A stretch of DNA of 64,000 bases from Fulvimonas soli (lineage in GTDB: Bacteria; Pseudomonadota; Gammaproteobacteria; Xanthomonadales; Rhodanobacteraceae): the NCBI RefSeq assembly GCF_003148905.1, contig NZ_QGHC01000003.1, positions 124,001-188,000 on the forward strand. Reading direction: 5' to 3'. This document shows positions 16,174 to 24,808 of this stretch, in pieces. Each line of letters starts with the position of its first letter. The stretch's first letter is position 1. The translations under genes and the position numbers were made by a program. The notes under the pieces are model-generated. The model searched no databases and had not been told where the DNA came from. It saw only the letters and a list, made by a program, of their open reading frames with translations.

Positions 16174-18663
16174 ATGCACCTTCGTCGGACCGCCTGGCCC
16201 GCGGCGCTCGTCGCGGCCACCTTCCTGCTGGGGAGCGCGCCCGCGTTCGCCGGCTACGCCGTGCCACCGGAGAACCTGCTGAAGGTGCTGAAGGCGCCGC
16301 CGCCGCCGGTTCCCAGCGTGGACCCGACCGGCCGGCGCCTGCTGCTCGTCACCAGCCAGACCTACCCGTCGATCGCGCGCGTGGCGCAGCCCTACCTGAA
16401 GCTGGCCGGCGTGCGGCTGGAGCCGCGCAACCGCAGCCGCCACGACACCCCGGGCGGCTACGGCATCCCCGCCTGCGCGAGCGACTTCACCCTGGTGGAC
16501 GTCGCCAGCGGCAAGGAGACCAGGGTGCCGCTGCCGGCCGGCGCCTGCCCCGGCATGGCGCTGTGGTCGCCCGACGGCCGGCGCTTCGCGTTCCAGAACG
16601 TCGCCGACGAGTCGGTGGAGCTGTGGATCGGCGACGCCGCCACCGGCCAGGCGCACAAGGTGCCGGGCGTGCGCCTGAACCCGATCTTCGGCAGCACCGT
16701 GCAGTGGCTGGGCGGCAGCGGCGCGCTGCTGGTCAAGCTGGTGCCCGCGCGCCAGGGGCCGCCGCCGTCCGACGACGGCGTACCGGCCGGCCCGGACGCG
16801 CAGGAATCGCTCGGCGGCAAGGGCGAGAGCAGTACCTACGAGGCGCGCGACACGCTGTCCAGCGCGCTCGACGAGGCGCGCTTCGCCTACTACGGCGCCT
16901 CGCAGCTGGCGGTGGTCGACGCCGGCTCCGGCGCGGTGCGCGCGGTCGGCGCGCCCGCGCTGTACGACGAGATCGACGCCGCACCGGACGGCGTGCACGT
17001 GCTCACCGCGGCGATCAGGCCGCCGTTCTCGCACGCGGTGACCTACCAGCGCTTCGCCCACGACGTGGCCGTGCTGGACGTGGCGAGCAACGCCGCCACG
17101 CCGATCGCCTCGCTGCCGCTGGCCGACCGCGTGCCGGTGCACGGCGTGCCGGAAGGCCCGCGCGAGTTCGACTGGCGCGCCACCGACCCGGCCACGCTGG
17201 TATGGGCCGAGGCGCTGGACCGCGGCGACTGGAACGTCGAGGTGCCGGCGCGCGACCGCGTGCTGATGCTCAAGGCGCCGTTCGCCGGCAAGCCGGCGGA
17301 GATCGCGCGCACGAAGCAGCGCTTCGTCGGCTTCGACTGGACCGTGCAGCCGGACGTGGCCTTCCTCAACGAGGACGACGAGAACCGCCACTGGCGCCAC
17401 ACCGGCATCGTCGACGTGGACCATCCGCAGCGGCCGGCCAGGGTGCTGTGGGACCTGTCCAGCGACGAGCTGTACGGCGACCCGGGCCTGTTCGTCTACC
17501 GCCGCCTGCCCAACGGCGCGACGGTGGTGCGCCAGGACGGCGACGCCGTGTACCTGCGCGGCCAGGGCGCCTCGCCGCGGGGCGACCGCCCGTTCCTCGA
17601 CAAGCTCGACCTCAAGAGCCTCAGGACCGAGCGCCTGTTCCGCAGCAGCGCCGACGCCTACGACCAGTTCCTCGGCTTCACCGCCGAGCCCGGCCGCTTC
17701 CTCACCTGGCACCAGTCGGTGATCGACCCGCCCAACGCCTTCGTGCGCGCGCTCGGCGGGCGCGACGCGGCGGCCGCCCAGGGCGAGGCGCAGTACGCCT
17801 CGACCGCGAGCCAGCTCACCCGCGTCGCCGATCCCACGCCGGAAGTGCGGCAGATCAGGAAGCGGCTGGTCACCTACAAGCGCGCCGACGGCGTGGAGCT
17901 GTCCTTCACCCTGTACACCCCGCCGGGCTACAAGGAGGGCACGCGCCTGCCGGCGATCCTGTACGCCTACCCCGAGGACTACGCCAGCAGCGCGCAGGCC
18001 GGCCAGGTGTCCGGCTCGCAGCAGACCTTCACCCGCCTGCCCTACTACCGGCTGCTGCTGCTGGCCGGCTACGCGATCATCGACAACGCCTCGTTCCCGA
18101 TCGTGGGCGACCCCAAGACCGCCTACGACACCTACCTGGAGCAGCTGGAGGCCGACGCCAGGGCCGCGGTGGACAAGGCGGTGGCGCTGGGCGTGGTCGA
18201 CCGCGACCGCATCGGCGTCACCGGCCACAGCCACGGCGCGCTGATGACCGCCAACCTGATCGCGCACACCGACCTGTTCCGCGCCGGCGTGGCCACCAGC
18301 GGCTCGTACAACAAGACGCTCACCCCGTTCGGCTTCCAGAACGAGCGCCGCTCGGTGTGGCAGGCGCGCGAGGTGTACCTGAAGGCCTCGCCGTTCTTCT
18401 ACGCCGACCGGATCAAGCTGCCGCTGCTGCTGGTGCACGGCGAGGACGACGCCAACCCCGGCACCGAGCCGATCCAGTCGCGCAAGCTGTTCCAGGCCAT
18501 CCGCGGCAACGGCGGCACCACCCGGCTGGTGATGCTGCCGCACGAGCCGCACTGGTACACCGCGCTGGAGTCGAACGAGCAGGTGGTGGCCGAGATGCTG
18601 GCCTGGTTCGACCGCTACGTGAAGAACGCGCCGCCGCGCCGGCCGGAGCAGGCGGCGCACTGA
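16174..18663 (+). CDS. Secreted S9-family (S9D glutamyl endopeptidase-like) serine peptidase
   Basis: 829 residues. A signal peptide (residues 1-26, AFA cleavage region) is followed by an N-terminal beta-propeller and a C-terminal alpha/beta hydrolase. The triad is Ser686 in GHSHGA, Asp759 in HGEDDAN and His793 in HEPHWY. LTPFGFQNERRSVW and NPGTEPIQSRKLF resemble the S9D branch related to chloroplast glutamyl endopeptidase, so cleavage after Glu is a guess from similarity. AAGGGG precedes ATG 16174. It sits between glnD and map, divergent from glnD. It probably acts in the periplasm on peptides. Confidence 0.9.
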   Translation: MHLRRTAWPAALVAATFLLGSAPAFAGYAVPPENLLKVLKAPPPPVPSVDPTGRRLLLVTSQTYPSIARVAQPYLKLAGVRLEPRNRSRHDTPGGYGIPACASDFTLVDVASGKETRVPLPAGACPGMALWSPDGRRFAFQNVADESVELWIGDAATGQAHKVPGVRLNPIFGSTVQWLGGSGALLVKLVPARQGPPPSDDGVPAGPDAQESLGGKGESSTYEARDTLSSALDEARFAYYGASQLAVVDAGSGAVRAVGAPALYDEIDAAPDGVHVLTAAIRPPFSHAVTYQRFAHDVAVLDVASNAATPIASLPLADRVPVHGVPEGPREFDWRATDPATLVWAEALDRGDWNVEVPARDRVLMLKAPFAGKPAEIARTKQRFVGFDWTVQPDVAFLNEDDENRHWRHTGIVDVDHPQRPARVLWDLSSDELYGDPGLFVYRRLPNGATVVRQDGDAVYLRGQGASPRGDRPFLDKLDLKSLRTERLFRSSADAYDQFLGFTAEPGRFLTWHQSVIDPPNAFVRALGGRDAAAAQGEAQYASTASQLTRVADPTPEVRQIRKRLVTYKRADGVELSFTLYTPPGYKEGTRLPAILYAYPEDYASSAQAGQVSGSQQTFTRLPYYRLLLLAGYAIIDNASFPIVGDPKTAYDTYLEQLEADARAAVDKAVALGVVDRDRIGVTGHSHGALMTANLIAHTDLFRAGVATSGSYNKTLTPFGFQNERRSVWQAREVYLKASPFFYADRIKLPLLLVHGEDDANPGTEPIQSRKLFQAIRGNGGTTRLVMLPHEPHWYTALESNEQVVAEMLAWFDRYVKNAPPRRPEQAAH

Positions 18664-18692
18664 AACCGCCGGCGGGCGCGGCGGCCTCCGGC

Positions 18693-18757
18693 ATCGCGGC
18701 CGGCGGGCGCTCCCACAGGGCCGTGCCGGCCCTGTGGGAGCGCCCGCCGGCCGCGAT
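18693..18757. repeat. Perfect 31-bp inverted repeat (REP-like hairpin)
   Basis: Arms 18693-18723 and 18727-18757 are perfectly complementary around a 3-nt loop (TGC). The arm contains GCTCCCACAGGGCC. Related sequences with GCGGCCGGAGGCCGCTCCC occur at 30733-30760 and 48063-48126. It lies between the convergent S9 peptidase gene and map and probably serves as a bidirectional RNA end. The rest of the 293-bp gap (18758-18956) shows no gene. Confidence 0.85.
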
Positions 18758-18956
18758 CAACCCGACGCGGGACCGCCCCGGCCTCGATGCCATGCCCGTC
18801 GAGGCCATGCCCCGGCGCCGGATGGCCGGCGCGGCCTGGCCTGGCCGGAGAAGCCGCGAGGCGATGGAGGAACGGCCAGCGCCGCCTCACGCCCGCCCGC
18901 GCTTCGCCCCGCCGGCCTTGCTGGCGCTCTTCCCCGGAAGATTTCGAACCGCCCTC

Positions 18957-19724
18957 TCAGGCCGCGTCCGGCCAGGGCGTGAGGATCTCGAAGCCGTCGT
19001 CGGTGACCGCGATGGTGTGCTCCCACTGCGCCGACAGCGAGTGGTCCTTGGTCACCACCGTCCAGCCGTCGGGCAGCTGCCTGGTCTGCGGCTTGCCGGC
19101 GTTGATCATCGGCTCGACGGTGAAGGTCATGCCCTTCTGCAGCACCACGCCGGCGCCCGGCTTGCCGTAGTGCAGCACCTGCGGCTCGTCGTGGTAGACC
19201 TTGCCGATGCCGTGGCCGCAGTACTCGCGCACCACCGAGAAGCCCGCCGCCTCGGCGTGCTTCTGGATCGCGTGGCCGACGTCGCCCAGCGTGGCGCCCG
19301 GCCGCACCGCGCCGATGCCCTTCATCATCGCCTCGTAGGCGGTGTCCACCAGCCGCTTGGCCAGCACCGACGGGGTGCCGACGAAGTACATGCGGCTGGT
19401 GTCGCCGTGCCAGCCGTCCTTGATGACGGTGACGTCGAGGTTGACGATGTCGCCGTCCTTGAGCACCTTGCCGGGGCTGGGGATGCCGTGGCAGACCACG
19501 TGGTTGACCGAGGTGCACAGCGTCTTGGGAAAGCCGTTGTAGCCCACGTTGGCGGGGATCGCCTTCTGCACGTGGACGATGTGCTCGTAGGCCAGGCGGT
19601 CCAGCTCCTCGGTGGTGACGCCGGGCCTGACGTGCTCCTTGAGCATCGCCAGCACCTCGGCCGCCAGCTGGCCGGCGACGCGCATGCCCTCGAGGTCTTG
19701 GGGGGTTTTCAGGGTAATGGCCAT
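18957..19724 (-). CDS. map: Type I methionine aminopeptidase
   Basis: 255 residues. It removes the initiator methionine from nascent proteins. The dinuclear metal ligands are visible: Asp in VNLDVTVIKDG and GDTSRMYF, His in CGHGIGKVYH, Glu in FTVEPM and WEHTIAV, plus the substrate His in NHVVCHGIP. ATG 19724 gives MAITLKTPQDLEGMR, a typical N-terminus. It is divergent from rpsB, the classic arrangement of these translation genes, with 319 bp between them. Confidence 0.99.
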   Translation of the reverse strand: MAITLKTPQDLEGMRVAGQLAAEVLAMLKEHVRPGVTTEELDRLAYEHIVHVQKAIPANVGYNGFPKTLCTSVNHVVCHGIPSPGKVLKDGDIVNLDVTVIKDGWHGDTSRMYFVGTPSVLAKRLVDTAYEAMMKGIGAVRPGATLGDVGHAIQKHAEAAGFSVVREYCGHGIGKVYHDEPQVLHYGKPGAGVVLQKGMTFTVEPMINAGKPQTRQLPDGWTVVTKDHSLSAQWEHTIAVTDDGFEILTPWPDAA

Positions 19725-19768
19725 GATCTCGCCCAGATGGCGGCGCCGGCGGCCGATTTCCAGCCGGC

Positions 19769-19798
19769 TTGCCGCCTCGCCGGCGTGCCGGCTACAAT
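19769..19798 (+). promoter_or_regulatory. Predicted rpsB-tsf promoter
   Basis: -35 TTGCCG (19769-19774), 18-bp spacer, -10 TACAAT (19793-19798). The start of transcription would leave an untranslated leader of about 240 nt before rpsB, which is unusually long and fits ribosomal-protein autoregulation. Confidence 0.6.
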
Positions 19799-19804
19799 TG
19801 CATG

Positions 19805-20043
19805 GTTTTGCAGGTCGCCACGGGCCGTTCCGGCCGCTCCGCGCCCCGCAAATCGAAGCGGGATTGTAACCGCAGGGCGGTACAAACCCAACCAACGCCA
19901 CACACGCATCGGCACCGCCTTCGGGGTGCCGCGACGGGCCTTCCCCTCGAAACGAGGCGGGGCGCGGAGCGGTCGAAGCCGGGGATGCGTGGAGGTCCCA
20001 ACCCCCCGGGCCGCCGAAAAAGGCCCACTGCAGGAGTACCACC
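19805..20043 (+). promoter_or_regulatory. Long structured 5' leader of rpsB
   Basis: The leader holds small hairpins: GGCACC/GGTGCC around 19911-19929 and CCCTCG-AAA-CGAGG around 19945-19958. AGGAG lies before ATG 20044. In Gammaproteobacteria, ribosomal protein S2 represses rpsB-tsf through its leader. I cannot confirm the known consensus by eye, so the autoregulatory role is an inference from position and length. No protein-coding gene is seen in this 239-bp stretch. Confidence 0.4.
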
Positions 20044-20913
20044 ATGGCTCAAGTCACCATGCGCCAGATGCTCGAGGCTGGCGTGCATTTCGGCCACCAG
20101 ACCCGCTACTGGAACCCGAAGATGGCCCCGTACATCTTCGGCGCGCGCGGCAAGATCCACATCATCAACCTCGAAAAGACCCTGCCGCTGTTCACCGACG
20201 CGATGAACTTCCTGTCGGCGATCGCCTCGAGGCGCGGCACCGTGCTGTTCGTCGGCACCAAGCGCTCCGCCCGCGAGGCGCTGGCCGAGGAGGCCGCCCG
20301 CTGCGGCATGCCCTACGTCACCGCGCGCTGGCTCGGCGGCATGCTCACCAACTTCCGCACCGTCAAGCAGTCCGTGTCCAAGCTCAAGGAGCTGGAGGCG
20401 GCCGAGACCGACGGCTCGTTCGACAAGCTGGTCAAGCACGAGGTGCTGGCCCTGCGCCGCGAGCGCGCCAAGCTGGAGAACTCGCTGGGCGGCATCAAGG
20501 ACATGAACCGCCTGCCCGACGCGCTGTTCGTGATCGACATCGGCCACGAGGACATCGCCGTGCAGGAGGCCAAGAAGCTCGGCATCCCGGTGGTCGCGGT
20601 GGTCGACACCAACTACAACCCGGAGCTGGTGGACTACGCCATCCCGGGCAACGACGACGCGATCCGCGCGATCCAGCTGTACGCCCGCGCCGCCGCCGAC
20701 GCCATCCTGGAAGGCAAGGCCGCCGCGCCGGCCGCCGCCCAGGGCGACGCCAACGAGTTCGTCGAGCTGGACGAGGAAGGCAACCCGGTCGCCAAGGACG
20801 AGGAGCGCAAGCCCGCCCCGCGCCGCGGCGCCCCGGCCAAGAAGGGCGCCCCGCGCCGCGACGGCGGCCGCGGCGGCCGCGCCCGCGCCGAGTCGGCCGA
20901 CGCCGCCGAGTAA
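20044..20913 (+). CDS. rpsB: 30S ribosomal protein S2
   Basis: 289 residues. The start [20 protein letters not shown] and the motif [11 protein letters not shown] are diagnostic of S2, as is [20 protein letters not shown]. The C-terminal tail beyond residue about 240 is an Ala/Arg/Lys-rich extension ([20 protein letters not shown]), longer than in E. coli S2 (241 residues) and probably disordered and RNA-binding. It is followed by tsf after 63 bp containing a hairpin. Confidence 0.99.
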   Translation: MAQVTMRQMLEAGVHFGHQTRYWNPKMAPYIFGARGKIHIINLEKTLPLFTDAMNFLSAIASRRGTVLFVGTKRSAREALAEEAARCGMPYVTARWLGGMLTNFRTVKQSVSKLKELEAAETDGSFDKLVKHEVLALRRERAKLENSLGGIKDMNRLPDALFVIDIGHEDIAVQEAKKLGIPVVAVVDTNYNPELVDYAIPGNDDAIRAIQLYARAAADAILEGKAAAPAAAQGDANEFVELDEEGNPVAKDEERKPAPRRGAPAKKGAPRRDGGRGGRARAESADAAE

Positions 20914-20922
20914 GCCATTCCG

Positions 20923-20952
20923 CGCCGCGGCGGCCGCCCCGCCGCCGCGGCG
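20923..20952 (+). promoter_or_regulatory. Intercistronic hairpin between rpsB and tsf
   Basis: Arms 20923-20934 and 20941-20952 are complementary over 12 bp (CGCCGCGGCGGC) with a C-rich loop and no U-tract. In E. coli the rpsB-tsf gap carries an attenuator-like structure. Here it may lower tsf readthrough or protect the rpsB mRNA. Confidence 0.5.
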
Positions 20953-20976
20953 GACCCAAGCATTCGAGGTATCGAG

Positions 20977-21858
20977 ATGAGCAATATTTCCGCCCAGCTG
21001 GTGAAGGAACTGCGCGAGCGGTCCGGCGCCGGCATGATGGAGTGCAAGAAGGCGCTGGTCGAGAACAACGGCGACATCGAGGCCGCGATGGAGTGGCTGC
21101 GCAAGTCGGGCCTGGCCAAGGCCGACAAGAAGGCCGGCCGCGTCGCCGCCGAGGGCCGCATCGTGGCCGCCCAGGCCGCCGGCAAGGCGGTGCTGGTGGA
21201 GGTCAACTGCGAGACCGACTTCGTCACCAAGAACCCCGACTTCGTGAAGTTCAGCGACGCCGTCGCCGACGTCGCGCTGAAGTCCGGCGCCGCCGACGTC
21301 AACGCGCTGAAGGCCGCCGCCTACCCGGCCGGCGGCACCGTCGAGGAAGCCGCCAAGGCGCTGGTCGCCACCATCGGCGAGAACATCCAGGTGCGCCGCC
21401 TGGCGCGCGTGGAGAACGACGGCGTGATCGGCAGCTACGTCCACGGCGGCCGCATCGGCGTGCTGGTCGCCCTCAAGGGCGGCAGCGAGGAGCTGGCCAA
21501 GGGCGTGGCGATGCACGTGGCGGCGATGAGCCCGCAGTACGTGAAGGCCGAGGACGTGCCGGCCGAGTTCCTCGCCAAGGAGAAGGAGATCGCCCTGGCC
21601 GCGATGTCGGACAAGGAGAAGAACAAGCCCGCCGACATCCTGGAGAAGATCGTCTCCGGCAAGGTCAACAAGATCGTCTCCGAGGTCACCCTGGTCGGCC
21701 AGCCCTACGTGCTGGACACCAACGTCACCGTGGGCGACGCGCTGAAGAAGGAAGGCGCGGACGTGGCCGCGGTGGTGCGCCTGGCCGTCGGCGAAGGCAT
21801 CGAGAAGGTGGAGGAGGACTTCGCCGCCGAGGTGATGAAGCAGGCGGGCCTGGCGTAA
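20977..21858 (+). CDS. tsf: Elongation factor Ts
   Basis: 293 residues. It is the nucleotide-exchange factor for EF-Tu. The N-terminal UBA-like segment [20 protein letters not shown], the GRIVAAQA and [14 protein letters not shown] motifs and the coiled-coil/dimerisation region [20 protein letters not shown] are all family features. It is the second gene of the rpsB operon, and a strong terminator follows 84 bp later. Confidence 0.99.
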   Translation: MSNISAQLVKELRERSGAGMMECKKALVENNGDIEAAMEWLRKSGLAKADKKAGRVAAEGRIVAAQAAGKAVLVEVNCETDFVTKNPDFVKFSDAVADVALKSGAADVNALKAAAYPAGGTVEEAAKALVATIGENIQVRRLARVENDGVIGSYVHGGRIGVLVALKGGSEELAKGVAMHVAAMSPQYVKAEDVPAEFLAKEKEIALAAMSDKEKNKPADILEKIVSGKVNKIVSEVTLVGQPYVLDTNVTVGDALKKEGADVAAVVRLAVGEGIEKVEEDFAAEVMKQAGLA

Positions 21859-21942
21859 GGCTGGCCCCGACGGGGAGACCGGCCATCCACGGCCGGCCTC
21901 CTCGCAAGGGCGCGCTGTCGGTTCGGGATCGCGCGAAAGCAA

Positions 21943-21980
21943 CAAGAAAAAGGCCGCGGGAAACCGCGGCCTTTTTCTTG
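21943..21980 (+). terminator. Strong bidirectional terminator after tsf
   Basis: A 17-bp perfect stem (21943-21959 with 21964-21980) closed by a GAAA tetraloop. An A5 run lies on one side and a T5 run on the other, typical of Rho-independent termination in both directions. It ends the rpsB-tsf operon. Confidence 0.95.
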
Positions 21981-22001
21981 CCTCTGACCCGTGACCCGTC
22001 C

Positions 22002-22340
22002 TGAAATGAGTTGACACCTTTTCACCCAAGAAAAGGCGCCCTCATGAATTCGAGGATCAAACGCACTCAGCGCGACTACACGCTGGACTTTAAGCTGTCG
22101 GTGGTCGAGCAGGTAGAAAAAGGCGAGCTGACCTACAAGCAAGCTCAGGAGCGCTACGGGGTCCAGGGCCGATCGACTGTGCTGGTGTGGCTCCGCAAGC
22201 ACGGTCGGCAAGACTGGCGAGATGACGCATCATCAACACCCATGCCTACCAAGCCCAGACCGCTGACCCCGGAACAACAGATCAAAGCGCTGCAAGTCCA
22301 ACTGCATGAAGCCAACGAGAAGGCCCGCCTGTTCGAGGCG
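22002..22340 (+). mobile_element. Remnant of an IS3-family insertion sequence (left end and part of orfA)
   Basis: The left end appears to start at TGAAATGAGTTGACACC (22002). ATG 22044 opens an orfA-type HTH transposase (MNSRIKRTQRDYTLDFKLSV, then GELTYKQAQERYGVQGRSTV and WLRKHGRQDW). This matches IS3-family OrfA proteins. The frame loses similarity at about 22340, within the region just before the leucine-zipper end of OrfA. OrfB and the right end are absent. Its base composition is visibly less GC-rich than its neighbours. It is a dead fragment. Confidence 0.8.
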
Positions 22341-22412
22341 GCGCACGTACCAGGCGATCGCCTCGTCGTAGTCGCGCACCATCAGGGCGACGGCGCCGAT
22401 CGCATGCCGCAT
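22341..22412 (-). pseudogene. 5' stub of a VOC (glyoxalase/bleomycin-resistance) family gene
   Basis: GGAGAAG precedes ATG 22410-22412 on the minus strand. The first codons read [20 protein letters not shown] then WYVRR, the typical N-terminal beta-strand and helix of VOC proteins. The similarity stops where the IS3 remnant begins (about 22333-22345), and the rest of the gene is missing. The stub keeps its ribosome-binding site, so it may still be translated into IS-derived sequence. Confidence 0.7.
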
Positions 22413-22460
22413 GGTCTTCTCCGCAGGCCGAGGGAACCTTGCAGCATACCGCCGCGGCGC

Positions 22461-22489
22461 CTGACGAAGCACGGCCGCTCGGCTACAAT
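22461..22489 (+). promoter_or_regulatory. Predicted pyrH promoter
   Basis: -35 CTGACG (22461-22466), 17-bp spacer, -10 TACAAT (22484-22489), 34 bp before the pyrH start. It lies within the upstream region of the truncated VOC gene, on the opposite strand. Confidence 0.55.
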
Positions 22490-22522
22490 GCGCCGGTTTG
22501 CACGCCACAATCCGGAGACCTC

Positions 22523-23245
22523 ATGAGCGACCAGCCCAAGTACCGCCGCATCCTGCTCAAGCTCTCCGGCGAAGCCCTGATGGGCGACGGCGACTACGGC
22601 ATCGACCCGAAGGTGATCGGCCGCCTGGCCGACGAGATCATCGAGGTGCAGAAGGCCGGCGTGCAGGTCGGCGTGGTGATCGGCGGCGGCAACATCTTCC
22701 GCGGCGCGGGCCTGGCCGCCGCCGGCATGGACCGCGTCACCGGCGACCACATGGGCATGCTGGCCACCGTGATGAACGCGCTGGCGATGCAGGACGCGAT
22801 CGAGAAGCGCGGCGGCTACGCGCGCGTGATGAGCGCGATCCCGATCCACGACGTGGCCGAGGACTACATCCGCCGCCGCGCCATCCGCCACATCGAGAAG
22901 GGCCGCATCGTGCTGTTCGCGGCCGGCATCGGCAACCCGTTCTTCACCACCGACTCGGCCGCCGCGCTGCGCGCGGTGGAGATCGGCGCGGACCTGCTGC
23001 TGAAGGCCACCAAGGTGGACGGCGTGTACACCGCCGACCCGGCCAAGCACGCCGACGCCAGGCGTTTCGAGCACCTGACCTACGACGAGGTGATCGAGCG
23101 CAAGCTGGCGGTGATGGACACCGCCGCGATCGCGCTGTGCCGCGACGACCGCATGCCGATGCGCATCTACGACATGACCGTGCCCGGCAACCTCATGCGC
23201 ATCATGCGCGGCGAGCCGGTCGGCACCCTGGTCGACGCCGGCTGA
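22523..23245 (+). CDS. pyrH: UMP kinase
   Basis: 240 residues, the standard bacterial UMP kinase length; phosphorylates UMP to UDP. It shows the amino acid kinase fold motifs [24 protein letters not shown], the UMP-site [30 protein letters not shown] and the C-terminal [17 protein letters not shown] 22523 is preceded by GGAGA; the frame is open upstream to 22439, but that part is not family-like. It begins the pyrH-frr-uppS-cdsA-dxr-rseP-bamA series. Confidence 0.99.
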   Translation: MSDQPKYRRILLKLSGEALMGDGDYGIDPKVIGRLADEIIEVQKAGVQVGVVIGGGNIFRGAGLAAAGMDRVTGDHMGMLATVMNALAMQDAIEKRGGYARVMSAIPIHDVAEDYIRRRAIRHIEKGRIVLFAAGIGNPFFTTDSAAALRAVEIGADLLLKATKVDGVYTADPAKHADARRFEHLTYDEVIERKLAVMDTAAIALCRDDRMPMRIYDMTVPGNLMRIMRGEPVGTLVDAG

Positions 23246-23247
23246 CC

Positions 23248-23269
23248 GCGCGGCCCGGCCGGGCCGCGC
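23248..23269 (+). promoter_or_regulatory. pyrH-frr intercistronic hairpin
   Basis: GCGCGGCCC and GGGCCGCGC (23248-23256, 23261-23269) form a 9-bp stem around GGCC. A TATACT box (23273-23278) follows and could be a -10 for frr, but no convincing -35 is visible. The hairpin lacks a T-run. Confidence 0.4.
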
Positions 23270-23311
23270 TGCTATACTCGCCCGCTTGCCAGATCCACCG
23301 GGAAACGCCCC

Positions 23312-23869
23312 ATGATCAACGACATCAAGAACGATGCCCAGACGCGCATGGGCAAGAGCATCGACGCGCTCAAGCACGAACTGACCCGCCTGCGCACCGG
23401 CCGCGCCAGCACCGCGCTGGTGGAAGGCATCCGGGTGCCCTACTACGGGGCGGAGATGCCGCTGAACCAGGTCGCCTCGGTGTCGCTGGGCGACTCCCGC
23501 TCGATCCTGATCACGCCGTTCGAGAAGAACATGGTCGGCCCGATCGAGAAGGCCATCCTCGCCTCGGACATCGGCATCACCCCGAACACCGCCGGCACCA
23601 CCATCCGCCTGAACATGCCGCCGCTCACCGAGGAGCGCCGCCGCGAGCTGGCCAAGCACGTCGCCCACGAGGGCGAGAACGCCAAGATCGCCATCCGCAA
23701 CGTGCGCCGCGACGCCATGCAGAAGGTGAAGGACCTGCTCAAGGACAAGCAGATCACCGAGGACGAGGAGCGCCGCGCCGACGACGAGATCCAGAAGCTC
23801 ACCGACCGCTTCGTCAAGGACGTCGACGCCGTGGTGAAGGCCAAGGAAGAGGAGCTGATGGCCCTGTAG
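23312..23869 (+). CDS. frr: Ribosome recycling factor
   Basis: 185 residues, exactly the usual length. With EF-G it splits post-termination ribosomes. Motifs include LKHELTRLRTGRAS, YYGAEMPLNQVASVSLGDSR, LTEERRRELAKHV and VRRDAMQKVKDLLKDKQITE, and it ends with the common EELMAL. It follows pyrH as in most Proteobacteria. Confidence 0.99.
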   Translation: MINDIKNDAQTRMGKSIDALKHELTRLRTGRASTALVEGIRVPYYGAEMPLNQVASVSLGDSRSILITPFEKNMVGPIEKAILASDIGITPNTAGTTIRLNMPPLTEERRRELAKHVAHEGENAKIAIRNVRRDAMQKVKDLLKDKQITEDEERRADDEIQKLTDRFVKDVDAVVKAKEEELMAL

Positions 23870-24057
23870 GGACGGGCGCCATCGAGCCTCGCCATGCACC
23901 TCCCGGCGCCGCCCGCCCGCGCGATCCCGCGCGGCCCTTCCGCCGCCCTTCCCCGCCGGGGCGGGGAGGCCTGCGCGCGCGCCGGGCGGGGAGCGCCGCG
24001 GCGGCGACGGCCCGCCCGCCCGTGCGCCGCGCCCTCGCCGCGGCGGGGAGCCGCGCC

Positions 24058-24795
24058 GTGAGCGGGCACGCCGGCGCGCGGGTCCCCCGCCACATCGCCA
24101 TCGTGATGGACGGCAACGGCCGCTGGGCGAAGGCGCGGCACCGCCCGCGCAGCTTCGGCCACAACGCCGGCCGCAAGGCGGTGCGCGAGGTGGTCGAGGG
24201 CTGCCTGCGCGAGGGCGTCGAGGCGCTCACCCTGTTCGCCTTCTCCAGCGAGAACTGGCAGCGCCCCGAGGACGAGGTCGGCGCGCTGATGGAGCTGTTC
24301 GTCCGCGCGCTGGACAAGGAGGTCGACGAGCTGCACGCGCAGGGCGTGCGCCTGCGCTTCATCGGCCACCTCGACGCCTTCGCCGCGCCGCTGCGCGAGC
24401 GCATGCAGGCGGCGATGGCGCGCACCGCGGACGCGCACCGGCTGCAGCTCAACGTCGCGGTGAGCTACGGCGGGCGCTGGGACATCGCGCAGGCCGCGCG
24501 CCGGGCCGCGCAGGCCGTCGCGGACGGCGCGCTGCGGCCGGAGCAGGTCGACGAGGCCACGCTGGGCCGCTACCTGTGCCTGGCCGACCAGCCGCCGCTG
24601 GACCTGTTCATCCGCACCGGCGGCGAGTGCCGCATCAGCAACTTCCTGCTCTGGCAGGCCGCCTACGCCGAGCTGTACTTCACCGACACCCTGTGGCCCG
24701 ACTTCGACCAGGCCTGCCTGCGTCGCGCCATCGAGGACTATGCCCGCCGCGAGCGCCGCTTCGGCCGCACCGGCGAGCAGGTCAAGCAGGCCTGA
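24058..24795 (+). CDS. uppS: Di-trans,poly-cis-undecaprenyl diphosphate synthase
   Basis: 245 residues from GTG 24058, with GGGGAG 8 nt upstream. Condenses isopentenyl diphosphate with farnesyl diphosphate to make the C55 carrier for peptidoglycan and O-antigen. The catalytic Asp is in IVMDGNGRWA; FGHNAGRKAVREV, FSSENWQRP, RTGGECRISNFLLWQ and TLWPDFD are all family motifs. It is separated from frr by 188 bp of very GC-rich DNA and followed by cdsA after 13 bp. Confidence 0.98.
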   Translation: MSGHAGARVPRHIAIVMDGNGRWAKARHRPRSFGHNAGRKAVREVVEGCLREGVEALTLFAFSSENWQRPEDEVGALMELFVRALDKEVDELHAQGVRLRFIGHLDAFAAPLRERMQAAMARTADAHRLQLNVAVSYGGRWDIAQAARRAAQAVADGALRPEQVDEATLGRYLCLADQPPLDLFIRTGGECRISNFLLWQAAYAELYFTDTLWPDFDQACLRRAIEDYARRERRFGRTGEQVKQA

Positions 24796-24808
24796 CCGAA
24801 GGATACCC

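Noticed and set aside
18758-18956. Possible small gene between the long hairpin and map
   Set aside because: Open frames exist on both strands but have no ribosome-binding site or recognisable protein features.
16023-22004. A nearly 2,000-codon open frame across the S9 peptidase, map, rpsB and tsf
   Set aside because: It is a GC-rich shadow frame: composition is Arg/Gly/Ala/Pro-only and no domain is visible, while recognised genes occupy the other frames.
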